Shown here piece after piece: positions 1-56,342 of a stretch of DNA of 64,000 nt. Numbering within the stretch: the first letter of the stretch is position 1; every line of letters begins with the position of its first letter. The position numbers and the translations under genes are program-made. The DNA comes from Meghimatium bilineatum (lineage: Eukaryota; Mollusca; Gastropoda; Stylommatophora; Philomycidae): the NCBI GenBank assembly GCA_034231615.1, contig CM067306.1, positions 65,623,790-65,687,789 of the forward strand, written 5' to 3'. The notes below the pieces were generated by a model that searched no databases, was not told where the DNA came from, and worked only from the letters and a program-made list of their open reading frames with translations.

Positions 1-79
1 AAGTTGCCAACATTCATAACACCAAAGATCTATTGGATCTTCTCTGGTATTTTGGTAATTATATAGTGACAATAATAAT

Positions 80-300
80 AAAAACTTGTCAGGGTTGTAG
101 GGGTGTCACAATGAAGACTTCAGCACAAAAAGCTCTCCAATATCTCTATCTTTAGCCATTTGGAGTAGTGTAGAAAAATCATGCCCAGACCATTCCTTGG
201 TGTTATTAATCCAGATATTTCTGACCTCTCCCGTCTCCTTACACCCTCAACTGTTCCTTGCAAAATAATTGTAGAAAGTTAGTCATGTCTTGTTACATGT
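80..300 (-). mobile_element. LINE 3' tail, HPYDPD family
   Basis: Minus strand NNTKEWSGHDFSTLLQMAKD then HPYNPDKF. Reverse of the 44680-44790 block. Confidence 0.75.
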
Positions 301-1048
301 CCAAACCAAAAGAAGTTTACACCATTTCACTAATGCCAAAAGTGGTTCTAGCATAAATGATATATTGATGCCACCAAATGGTTTCAAGCTTATATGTGAT
401 GGGATATCTGCATAACAGAATGATTGAGCATGCCTTCTCTGTACATACACACATACTCCCCTCTCAACAGGAGTCTTGTTCTCAAAGCATTGCATATCAC
501 TGAGTGTTAGTCTTCTGGGTATGAAGAACATCTCTGGAGAAACCCTCCCTTCCCCCTACCCTTGCAAATTCACATAGGAAACGAGCTTTACTGACCATAG
601 TTTCTGGGGATCAAAACAAATACATCTGTACTATGAGTATGGTATGCATTATTCCTCTAGTAGAATTACATAATCAAATATCCATATACTCTAATATACA
701 AAAAATCTGGGTAATATTCAATACTCTCCTGCTCACATATAAGACTGGGTCATATGAACTAACTTCATACCTATATTAAATCTAGATGATATCCAATACC
801 CACATATATTTTTCTGCAGATTGTATGCAAATGTGTGGCATATAAATGATATTAACCTACAGGTTAAGCTGATAGTTAGTAAACCGGTAATAGTAAGCAA
901 GCTCACTATCAACTAGAATACCGAATACACAATCAAGGAAATAACTCTAACTGAATTTCAAATAGTGAATATAACAAATGGTCATCATTACTTGTGATGG
1001 ACGAACAACAATATTAAATCTGGATAATATCCAATAGTTTTGTACTCA

Positions 1049-1171
<123 letters not shown>

Positions 1172-1184
1172 TCAATGAAAATTG

Positions 1185-1310
1185 ATTGGAGTGTTCTTCT
1201 TTCTCCTGCATTCATTCTCAAACTCCTGGTTTGTTTGCATAGTGTAGTCTAGAGAACGGAATATATTCGGTCAAGGTTTATAGCTTGGCTGCAACAATAC
1301 CTATGAAATT
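1185..1310 (-). mobile_element. SINE-A 3' fragment
   Basis: ttcattctcaaactcctgg ... tagtctagagaacggaat, diverged. Confidence 0.65.
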
Positions 1311-2376
1311 TATGACCAATACATGAAATTTATGGATTACTTTGCTTTCTAAAGCAGGAATCACCAGCTAGTGCTTGTGAACATGATGGTGCTCTCGTAA
1401 AGAAATTTAGTGCTCTTGTCATGTAAGTTAAAAAGTGCTCGCAAGAATGAGTTCCGTTTACATCTCAAACTTTGTTGTACATACTGAAACATATAATGTC
1501 ACCATTCACAATTGTGTGGCCATCCACTATTATTATGTCACCATCCCTAATTATGAGAGAAATGAATGAGGGTCGGGGGTGTGTACGGTGCAATGAGGAA
1601 GGTTATATGTTCAGTTTTCACATGCACTTTTACTTTCAATTTCTCTGTCATCCTAGTTACATAGTACTGTCATACCAGTGTATCTTATAATACTTGTGTA
1701 ACAGGAATACAACGGGGAGGGTTGTAGATTGATAACTACTCTGGTGCACATCACCTACAAGAAAGAGAGGTCAGGAATATTTCAAAAGCACATGAACATC
1801 ATTTATATATAGTAGGGAAAAGAGCCATAGTACTCTCTTGCATTTTTAGCCTCTTAGGTTTGAGGACATGTCAATGTTTGCTAGTTTTGCACCCTTGCCC
1901 GCTGTTTTGAGCACATGGTTTTCAGTTTGGGTTACTTTGAGTTTAAGTGAGATCCCGAGTGAATGATCTTGTAAATGAAGAGTTGGGAGTTATATATATA
2001 ACTCCCATACATTCATTCTCGCGAAGAACCAGGGAATAAGAGAGGTATGCTTTTACCAAGTGCTAGTATTAGACAACAATCTCAAGAGTAGAAATTGAGT
2101 TCACTGAAGCTTTCACATCTGAGTCATGACTGTTAGGTGTGTTAGGGTAAAAGTGAGATAGAAAATAATGTATGAAACAATTAGAACTTCCTTCACTGGG
2201 TTGATGAAGATGCAGATCTGAGAGTTTTCTCCTTCCTGTATTAATAGTTATGGTAGAAGTTGTATTTCTGCTGTTTTACTTGTTCAACTTTTTTGCTGCA
2301 TATTTTATTAATTCAACTGCCAATGAAATAAACATCAGTCTTGACAAAGAAAGTGGAGAAAATCATGAAGGAATGA

Positions 2377-2532
2377 CTGCTGGTTAGAAAGCCCAAACCA
2401 CAAGTGTTGTGTTTATCCATCATATGTGTGCTCCAGTAGCATGCTGTGCCGTTTCTGCTGGTTAGAAAGCCCAAACCACAAGTGTTGTGTTTATCCATCA
2501 TATGTGTGCTCCAGTAGCGTGCTGTGCGGTTT
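2377..2532. repeat. 78-bp tandem duplication
   Basis: Two copies beginning ctgctggttagaaagcccaa, differing at a few positions. No gene was found here. Confidence 0.95.
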
Positions 2533-2824
2533 CGCAACACCATCACTATCTTCTAAACACACGCACCCTATCACACCTGCACATTCATTATTACATGTGG
2601 GCGGTGCTTGCCATCTGAAAATGTTGAAAAACCCTGGTCATGGAGTATCCAATTCCACATCCAATCCTCCTTAATCACCAATTACAAGTTGTTGAACTGG
2701 AAAATAAAACTTTGACTATTCGACTAAGAAGCAAGTACACTAACCACTAAGCTGCTTAGATTTACTAATTAACAGAAAGTACATTAACACAGTCTGGCTC
2801 TGTGACAAATAGGTACAGAGTTCA

Positions 2825-2960
2825 TCATAGATGGCCAATGTACCAGGTTCAAATCCAGCTGCACAAATATACTTCAAGAATGTCCTGAATATGAGATGAT
2901 GAGACAAACATACTGGCACATAGATACAACACTAGAATCAAAGATATATGAACATCTGTA
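2825..2960 (+). mobile_element. Jockey-like LINE 3' fragment
   Basis: Reads HILQECPEYE-like then RQTYWHIDTTLESK on the plus strand. Its end has been amplified into the 61-bp array. Confidence 0.75.
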
Positions 2961-3165
2961 TGAGACAAACATACTGGCACATAGATACAACACTAGAATC
3001 AAAGCTATATGAACATCTGTATGAGACAAACATACTGGCACATAGATACAACACTAGAATCAAAGCTATATGAACATCTGTATGAGACAAACATACTGGC
3101 ACATAGATACAACACTAGAATCAAAGCTATATGAACATCTGTATGAGACAAACATACTGGCACAC
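2901..3165 (+). repeat. 61-bp tandem repeat (about 4 copies) born from a LINE 3' end
   Basis: Units start gagacaaacatactggcaca. In the first copy the plus strand reads a Jockey-like LINE tail (RQTYWHIDTTLESKIYEHLY, compare RQTYWPEETTLESKLYGTLY in the LINE at 24471), so the array arose by amplifying transposon sequence. Confidence 0.88.
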
Positions 3166-3278
3166 AAACATACTTGAGACCCATATTCTTACTCTCTTTG
3201 ATGGTCATTCTACATAGTGTTTTGTAAATATGCAGTCATAAGTAAAATATGTGTGACATGGAACTCCAATGAACTTAC

Positions 3279-48614
<45,336 letters not shown>

Positions 48615-48810
48615 GCTGCAAAATGTGCAACAAGCACTCAAACTTAATCATTCACAACCAGTTGCTATTTGTCGTCTGCCTTCGTCTTCCCTCACCGGAA
48701 GAAGTCTGTTGTGAATGTACACTTCCTGTCCTGTATATAGAAAGGGGCGTTCGCTGGGGAATTCCCTAATTTGTCCCACTGTCCGATGCTTTAGATACAC
48801 AGGGTCCCGC
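48615..48810 (-). promoter_or_regulatory. Probable NBEAL promoter / 5' UTR region
   Basis: This stretch directly upstream of the NBEAL ATG is richer in CpG than its surroundings. It has ETS-like motifs CCGGAAG (about 48695) and ACTTCCTG (about 48719), common in broadly expressed invertebrate promoters. No TATA box is evident. A SINE begins at about 48809, so the unique upstream sequence is only about 200 bp. This is inference from motif and position. Confidence 0.4.
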
Positions 48811-48957
48811 CGAAGACGGATGTGTCGGGCCATTGGCGCAAATAAAACGGCGACACAACGCATTTCCATTTTCTGGACTACATCCTGCTGGAAATCTAGC
48901 AGGACCATGATCCAGCTAGATCCAGTTGGAGTTTGAGAATGAACGCAGAAGAAGATA
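48809..48957 (+). mobile_element. SINE-C copy in the NBEAL upstream region
   Basis: gccgaagacggatgtgtcgg ... ctggactacatcctgctgg ... gaatgaacgcagaagaag. One of the best preserved copies, about 200 bp upstream of the NBEAL ATG. Confidence 0.9.
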
Positions 48958-49248
48958 CACAGGGTGTTGGGAAAGTAGGGCCTACACTTCGGCTCTAGAT
49001 GTTATTTCATATTTTTGATCACTATCATCTTCTCCAGTAGCTTACCATATGAATTGTTATTGTCTATCTTTGGCCATTGGTGTCAAATTGGCCATGGTCA
49101 GCCCGTGACATTCGACCGTACTATAACTTATAAGACACATTACATAATTAAAGGACTTCATTCGGCACGTTTTGTATTATTGTCGTGCTTCGTTGGTCAC
49201 TATTTATATACTTGGAGTTGCATGATTGCTAAAAAATTTGTGTAGAAA

Positions 49249-49360
49249 ATGAGTGTGTTATCTTTGTGTAAAAACTGTCATCCTTTATTTTCGTTAGAGA
49301 GTATTCGAGTGACTTGTGTGATAAAGACCGCGTGCACTTACTGTCCCCACATCATGTTCA
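49249..49360 (+). CDS. Possible first exon of an unidentified divergent gene
   Basis: An ATG opens a cysteine-rich frame (MSVLSLCKNCHPLF... ACTYCPHIMF) with two CxxC pairs, ending at a consensus donor CAGG|gtgagt. It lies about 640 bp from the NBEAL start in the opposite direction, as a divergent gene would. I found no second exon and do not recognise the protein, so it may be a chance ORF. Confidence 0.2.
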
Positions 49361-50159
49361 GGGTGAGTTGTTATTTTAATTTACACTCCCGACAGAAAAA
49401 AAAACCCATCCTTACCAAGGACTGCATTCCGTGACCTCACTTTCTGTGTGTGATATTAGCTATTTGATAAACGGATTTCCTCCTGAAAGCAATGACAAAC
49501 TGTGTTTGTGTGTTCGACCATCACAAGTGATGATGACAATTTTTTACATCCACTTTTGAAAATTCACTTATAATTGTGACCATGCATAATAGTTTTAAAA
49601 AAATTTATTTCATATTCTTGACCACTATAATAACAAACTGCATGAGTAATGTACTTAGTAATTCTATTTTGGATGTTCTGAAAATCCAAAGATAATAATT
49701 GCCAATTTTGAGTATTTGGGCACAAGCATAAATAACACAGGAGACTGCGCTGTGAAAAGCAAGAGAAGAATTGCAATGGTGACATTAAAACCTGCTCAAA
49801 TGGAAAATCTTTGGCAGGTTACCAGCAACATAGCTAAATTATGTTTGAGTAGAACATGCGTATTTCCATTGTACTTAGGTAAAACACAGGTTTTTAAAAA
49901 TGTTCCACTAAGACACGACGGACTATCACTAAAACTAGGGGGTTATAATGAGCAAACAAGAAAACATACAAATTACAATACACAAAACATATTTTCAACG
50001 TTTCAACCAAAAGGTCTTTATCAAGATACACACAAAACATCAAGAGACGACGAATGGAAATTATCACAACAAACACAACGTGTCCAACCGAAATATGTCG
50101 TATTTCTATAGGCAATATACATTTGTGAGGCGTGAACATTAAATAAAACAGTAACATTA

Positions 50160-50580
50160 AGAGAATCATAGCTTTCGAAATTAGATGCTACAGAAGAATT
50201 TTACGTAGACTATACCATGGACAGCTAAAACGACAAATCCATGAATGTTAAGATAAATAAACGTCGAAGGGGGCTGGCTCCTTAACAGGAAAGCTAAGTT
50301 GTTGTTTTGTTTTGTTTTTTGGGCGGGGGGGGGGGGGGTTATTATATTTCTATTATAAAGAAATATAACAGTATGGAAAAATTAATAGCTGAAGACTGAG
50401 TTAACGGTAACGAGGAAAGACGGCACCAAAGATGACGGTGATGCTGGGAATAACAGATTGTTTAAACATATTTCCAGTTGCGGAAGGTCAACTCGCCCAG
50501 AATCACGGAATGTCCAGAAAATCCATAAAGAAGTCCACGTTCTGGAAAGAATATATCACATGATGATGATGACTCGTATG
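50160..50580 (+). mobile_element. LINE fragment, decayed
   Basis: Plus strand IIAFEIRCYRRILRRLYHG; the distal end tacgttctggaaagaa-like matches 53865-53890. Interrupted by a poly(G) tract at 50325-50338. Confidence 0.65.
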
Positions 50581-50649
50581 ACAAAAATAGTTACGGCCAA
50601 CAAAATTCACGGAAATAATTAAAATCGGCACTTAAGATCATTTTTACAT

Positions 50650-50800
50650 TTTCTGAACATATGTCTTCTATACTGGAGACATGCCATGGTCACCTCTTTA
50701 CGGTTTTTTTATTGTCCCTACCCAATTAGTTCTTGGTCTTCCTCATGCCTTGTAGTCCGATCTTCTGTTGTTGAATAACGACAATTGATAAACAATATTT
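50650..50800 (-). mobile_element. LINE RT C-terminal fragment
   Basis: Minus strand LFNNRRSDYKA and GRPRTNWVGTIKK, same family as 28285-28545. Confidence 0.7.
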
Positions 50801-50844
50801 TCTATACCAATTGTGTGCTACAAGATGGCACTTAAAAAAGATCA

Positions 50845-51015
50845 GTGTGTGAAATGAGATGTTTGAAGAAAGCTATAAATGCCACCAAAAGGGACCGGCG
50901 GAGAAATGAAGATATCAGGAAAGAAATAAAGACCATCTCAAATCAAGACTACTTCTAGAAAGCAAATAATGTGGTTTGGTCACATTCTGAGCATGGAATT
51001 ACGGAATCAACGCAA
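50845..51015 (+). mobile_element. LINE fragment
   Basis: Plus strand CEMRCLKKAINATKRDRRRN and EDIRKEIKTISNQDYF, the conserved block after the LINE RT. Confidence 0.7.
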
Positions 51016-51294
51016 CCAGCCCTTCTTCGTGCGATGTGGTGATACTGTAGGGTTTATTAAATTAGAGACAAAAGTTCGTCCCACTTTTGCGGTGTAACAT
51101 TTCCTGATATGCAAAAACCATAGGCCTACATGGTAACGAAATATTTCATGTGGGTCTAATTAGGCTATATATAAAGCATACAAGGATACCATCCAAGATC
51201 ATCTAGAGAGACGGGCGTGGTAACATCAATCCAGTGCCGAAACTTGGCAAGCTATACCCACGAGCGCTACATGGACCAAACTTAATTTAGTTTA

Positions 51295-51405
51295 TTTCTT
51301 CTTCTTCAGCGTTCATTCTCAAACTCCCGTCAGATCTCTCTTGTAGCAGGACAATTGTTCTACTAGATTTCCAGCAGGATTTATTCTAGAGAATGGAAAT
51401 GCGTA
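51295..51405 (-). mobile_element. SINE-C fragment
   Basis: cttcttcagcgttcattctc ... ttccagcaggatttattcta. Confidence 0.8.
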
Positions 51406-51499
51406 ATTAGTTTATGTAAAGGGAACAGGGGTTGCAAAATTCATTGTTTTGGAGTTGCGTCACTGCATATTACAGTCTCATCATTTTCGACTGTCTTCG

Positions 51500-52022
51500 T
51501 CACCCATGTGTTACCGGTACCAGATAAGGGAGTAAAGAATAGTGGCATGTTACCTACCATGCATGTCGTAGAAGTAACTACAGAGGTTTTTGGGATGGAG
51601 TCAGCTATCCCTTCTCATAGAGGGTTAAGTCATCCCGAATCCACGTGAAAGCAGGGTGTGTCAGGCTGAAAAGCTCAGCCAAGCTGTAAGTCATGACACA
51701 GGCGTTCAGTTCTCCGGGACTAAATCCTGCAGATAAGTGTGATTATTTGGGTGTTGATTCAAAATCCCCCCCCCCCCCCCGTTTTTTTAGCAAATCAAAG
51801 TACAACTTTTTGTCATATAAATTTCGCCTTAAGGTTTGTAAAACGAATGTTCAAAAAAAAAAGAACATCAAATTTCTCCTTAAAAATAGGAAATTACACA
51901 CAAAAGTGGGCGAATGAGGTTGGGTGTTTTTTTGTGGACAAACCCCAGCTTTACCGAAAACACATCTATGGTATTGCATCATGCTAAATCTGCAGGAGTT
52001 TGAAAGAGAACATAGAAGAAGA
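51500..52022 (+). mobile_element. SINE-A copy interrupted by about 250 bp
   Basis: 51500-51735 and 51988-52022 are consecutive parts of SINE-A (... ggactaaatcctgcagata | gctaaatctgcaggagtttg ... gaacatagaagaag). The insert holds a C14 tract and no recognisable gene. Confidence 0.78.
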
Positions 52023-52274
52023 GAACGTCTTCATCATCATCATGTCACTGCAAATTATGGCCTCGTCATTTTTGAATACCTTCTGTCATCGCTCAGTAGA
52101 TGTGAGAAACATCTAGTATCGTGAGAAGTATCGTTCTGGAAATATCGAAGCAAAGACGTTTCTAACACCAGCTTCAAATTATTTCAATAAACTAAATATA
52201 AAATGAGGCTATTGAATGTAGTCTAGGGCGGAGAGCAAGTGGTGGGGAAAGAATCCAAAATGAAAGGGAAACAC

Positions 52275-52400
52275 CATGAGATCGCCATGATACAGTCTAA
52301 CAGAGTGCACTACCAAGGCAAGACACAAATGTTAGAGTTCCGGTGCAGTTAACCTTTGATGCATCGATGGTATCTGATGATAATGATTCAGGCCTACTGA
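52275..52400 (+). mobile_element. LINE 3' remnant, same family
   Basis: caacagagtgcactaccaag-like block ending ctgatgataatgat, matching the reverse of 28930-29020. Confidence 0.6.
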
Positions 52401-52424
52401 TGAATCCGTAGTTCATTAATTTTA

Positions 52425-52965
52425 TTGCCGAAATCGGATGTGCTAGGCCTACAAGGCGCATAACGGTGGCACAACGTAATCACGCTCCCGGCGGAAATCG
52501 CACGGATATCCGTGATGGTTACAATGGAACGAACGCAAAACAAACAAACATTAATTTTATATTATTATTAATGTTTCTGTCATTGAAATGTCTATTCAGT
52601 CTATTTTTGTTTTGTTTAACGTTGTATCAAGTAATTTAGTTTGTTTTGTGAACTGTAAAACATATTTGTACTTTTCATTATACCCTGTGTTCACCATATT
52701 TCATTCTAATTACTACATGATGTCATGATGACATAACACACAACTGTTGGATGATATCACCATGATCTGTCACATATCTGGATTTCAAGGTTGTAAATAT
52801 GTTGTATCTAACAAAAAGGGATTCACTCGCATAAACCATGCCGAAATCGGACGTGCTGGGCATACAAGGCGCATAACGGTGGCACAGCGTAAATACGCTC
52901 TTGGCGGAAAGAGCGAATAGGCCTATCCGTGCTGATTACAGTGGAGCGAACGCAAAACAAGCTCA
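52425..52965. repeat. Pair of direct repeats about 410 bp apart
   Basis: 52425-52545 and 52838-52955 share ccgaaatcggatgtgct, caaggcgcataacggtggca and gaacgcaaaacaa. CpG-rich against an AT-rich spacer; could be the two ends of one element or two copies of a short one. Confidence 0.8.
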
Positions 52966-53055
52966 CATAAACATTTCTGAGCAAAATACCATCATTTACA
53001 TTATATAGTAATTGTACACATATTTATTTTATCTTGTTCCCGATACCACATCATT

Positions 53056-53312
53056 GTCTTCTTCTGCGTTTGTTTTCACACTCCTACAGATTAGCAGGAT
53101 GTACTCCAAATTGTGGAATGCCTTGTGTAATGGTTGACAGTTTAGCTGCATCTTTTTACCTGACACGTTCAAATTCAGCATAGCTTGTGTCACTTTGGCC
53201 CTATATGGGATGACAGTCAACCATACCCCAAAACCTCCTTAGTCGGTTCCTACAACATGCATGGCAGCAAACAATGTTACTCTTACTTGCTTACCTCTCT
53301 GGGCCTGGCAAC
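53056..53312 (-). mobile_element. SINE-A copy
   Basis: cttctgcgtttgttttcaca ... ccctatatgggatgacagtc ... ctctgggcctggcaacac. Confidence 0.87.
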
Positions 53313-53559
53313 ACAAAGACAGGTCATCATTATATTTGTGTTCATATCTTTTAGTTCTGCCTTAATCCCAACTTGGTTAATCTGCTCAAAGATTTTATAT
53401 TTGTTATGCTCCATATGTCTAGAGAACAGAGACATCCTAGGTTTTTTGTCACTCCCATCCTCACTTTTCTTGACAACTATATCCACCAAATAAACTCACA
53501 TATATAACCTGTAGATGGACACCTGTGGGTCAATGACTTTGAGATTAAATACTATAGAA

Positions 53560-53890
53560 GATACTTGGAATATCATGGAAGAAAAAAAAAGAGAAACTCA
53601 ATTATTATAAACACATTGAATATTCCAGAATGTTGGTTACTAAACACAATAGAAAAAAGAAAACTACACCTGTTTGGTCATATAAAGAGACACAATTGTC
53701 TATAAAGACAAATAATGGAGGGCAGAGGACCTGGGGGTGGAGAAAGGGCAGACCAAGAAGATAATGGACTGATGACATTAAAGATAACATGAATACATCG
53801 CTGAAAAATGCAAGCTGCATCGCCCAAGACAGAAGAGGGTTCAGAGAGTTCATTGGGGAGACAACGTTCTGGAAAGAAAACGTCACATGA
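53560..53890 (+). mobile_element. LINE 3' fragment
   Basis: Plus strand MLTIEKRKLHLFGHIKRHN-like and AQDRRGFREFIGETTFWKE across frames. Confidence 0.7.
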
Positions 53891-53929
53891 CGGACACAGA
53901 AAATGTGATATTTTAATAACCGTTGGCTA

Positions 53930-54215
53930 CATTTATCATTATGAACAAAAGTCACATGGACATTTGGCCATCATAAAATGGCTACAAACGAGACATACAA
54001 TTATTTTGCCCGAATCAGTCAAGGGTGGAAGGAGGAGATGAGGCCAGAGAAAATATTTGATAGATAACATCAAGAAATGGTCTGGGCGTGATTTTTCTAC
54101 AATCCTCTGAATGGTTGAGGATAGCATTGCTTGAAGACTTTGTTCTGTTGTCTCCAGTGCGACACCCCTATGGCCATGACAGGTTATGGGTCTTATTCTT
54201 ATGTCTACAAAATGA
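53930..54215 (+). mobile_element. LINE 3' tail, HPYDPD/TTATT-tailed family
   Basis: Plus strand KYLIDNIKKWSGRDFSTIL, then acacccctatggccatgaca and a (TTATT)-rich end. Confidence 0.75.
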
Positions 54216-54229
54216 CAAACAGTATTTTT

Positions 54230-54310
54230 ATACCGTTTATAGATTGTCCAAGGACATTTATGGCCAGAATAGGACTTACTAGCCATCTACAAACTCATAG
54301 TCAAGAAGAT
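54230..54310 (+). mobile_element. LINE C-terminal zinc-finger remnant
   Basis: Plus strand DCPRTFMARIGLTSHLQTHS, the FxARIGLxSHLxTH finger found at the end of some LINE ORF2 proteins. The first Cys pair is partly lost. Confidence 0.7.
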
Positions 54311-55209
54311 AACATTGAATTTCAAAAGTGGATGTAACAAATAGTCACCATCACTTGTGATAGGTGAAGAACATCATAAAACAACTTTTTTATATCAACT
54401 CTGTATTACCAATGTCAAACACAGTCCTTGATATATGTTAGCACATTGTCATGCATCATAATCAAACTGTTTGTTCTCTATTTTTCTGGTTGTTTTTTCT
54501 GATTGCAACACTTAAATGACAAAGGATATCAATGTACATTTCCTTATTAACCGTTCGACCTTAGTAATGAAATCATGACATACCAATACCCTGGGGATAA
54601 AAAAAACTTGATGACCTGTCCAACGAATCTCTGTCTGCGTGTTAATCTAAGGGACACCAGATCTATCGAAAACAGTGGTATCTGGAATCTTGTCTTGCCA
54701 TCTGATGTTCATAACTTATCTGCGACAATTTGTATTAAAGTGATTGAGCTTCCTCACATGCCATCTATACACAGTCTATGCTTCATCATTCCCATGTGAG
54801 CATACTAAGTGACTCACTGAATTTATATATATATATATATTTATATATATATTGGTGATCTTCCTATCTTCATTACTGTGGTCTTTTCTATATTTATCTT
54901 CATGCTAAAGGTGTATCTTCCATGGTCTTTGCTACTTTGCAGATGTGATCTATGTATGTTATGAACAATAGGGGGATAGTACACATCCCTATATATATAT
55001 ATAAACAGGGCTTCTTGTCAAGAACTTAAAAAAGATAATATAATTGAATAAGTGTCTGTTTAGTTAGACTAGCTAAAAACAACAACTATAAACAAAATAA
55101 TAAATAAAACAAATATCAGATCATTTTACTTTATTTCTGTACTGACCTGAAAAGACCCATTTTTTATGGTCAAAATTAAATAAAATAAATTCACCAATAC
55201 GATAATCTT

Positions 55210-55340
55210 AGTCAAGAACCAATAGAACTAAAGTATCTTATAGTTAGTATAGTGTTTGTACTATCTGATAAACAGATGACAATAGAACTAAAGTATCTTA
55301 TAGTTAGTATAGTGTTTGTACTATCTGATAAACAGATGAC
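55210..55340. repeat. 60-bp tandem duplication
   Basis: Two copies starting caatagaactaaagtatctt. Intergenic, downstream of TSFM. Confidence 0.92.
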
Positions 55341-55474
55341 AATATGTATTATACATTTATTTTAACATTTTAGTGACTAATAACAATGATAATATATTAT
55401 TGTCACTAATTACAAATATAACCAATAAATAGCTATTTAATAGCTAAGGCTGACAAATAAGACTTCACTACCTG

Positions 55475-55730
55475 ACGTAATGAAGACTTCACTGCCTGGC
55501 ATAGGGAAGGTTTCACTGCTTGGCATAATGAAGGCTTCACTGCTTGGCATAATGAAGGCGTCACTGTTTGGCATAATGAAGACTTCACTGCCTGACATAG
55601 GGAAGACTTCACTTCATGGCTGGAATATGGAAGGCTTCATTGCCTGGTATAGGGAAGGCTTCACGGCTTGGCATAATGAAGACTTCACTTCATGACTGGA
55701 ATATGGAAGGCTTCATTGCCTGGTATAGGA
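55475..55730. repeat. 24-bp minisatellite, about 10 copies
   Basis: Unit aaggcttcactgcttggcat plus aatg with several variants, 150 bp beyond the TSFM stop. The open frame on the plus strand is a repeat artefact. Confidence 0.9.
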
Positions 55731-55884
55731 AACAAGAGCAACTAATATTCCCTCAGGATTCTATCATCTTCAGTTTTACCAGAGCTCCTGGGGGTTTCTA
55801 TAAAATAACCTATACTTGCTAGAAATGTAACAATCACTGTGAAAATTATATGATGAATACTTAAAACGTAATAGGTAAATTATT

Positions 55885-56342
55885 CTAGCTTTCATTCTCT
55901 CCTTCTAACTCTTCACCACAAGCATACCGCAGGAAGTGAGAAACTTCAACTTCGTTAATACATAAGAGCTCGCCGACGGTCATGGAGGTATCCAGCAGAA
56001 ACTCCTGCTGCAATAACTTATCTTCTTCGATATCTGGTGATGTGGACATTTTGTCAGCATCTGAACTCTCATCACTGTTGTATCCAGAATCATCTTTAGC
56101 TGCTGAAGTAGCTTCACTTTGGTCTGGAACTGTAGAAGTAGCTACACTTTGCTCTGAAACTTTTCTCTCCTTCGGCACATACACCCCAATATCTCTTGGA
56201 TTCATTCCAACAATATGTTGACAAAGATGGCTACCAAGGTCACTCAATGCCATTACTGGCTTATCAACTTTGGTTTTCTGCCTGATCTCTACAACTGCAC
56301 CATATTTTCCTAGTAGAACACTCTTTGGAGATTTGTTTGAAC
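55885..56342 (-). CDS. TSFM: TSFM last exon with stop
   Basis: 151 codons plus stop: GSNKSPKSVLLGKYGAVVEI, QHIVGMNPRDIG, then a low-complexity acidic linker (about residues 75-118 of the exon, rich in S, D, E, T) and the C-terminal module ending ACGEELEGENES. Acceptor tttatccag|GTTCAAAC. This acceptor is repeated five more times upstream (56344-56590). Confidence 0.95.

Noticed and set aside
1985-2006. Perfect 22-bp palindrome GGGAGTTATATATATAACTC CC
   Set aside because: Isolated AT-rich hairpin with no neighbouring gene or element boundary; no role can be supported.
49500-50150. Overlapping ORFs of 70-130 codons on both strands
   Set aside because: No splice-consistent structure or recognisable host domain; surrounding sequence is LINE debris.
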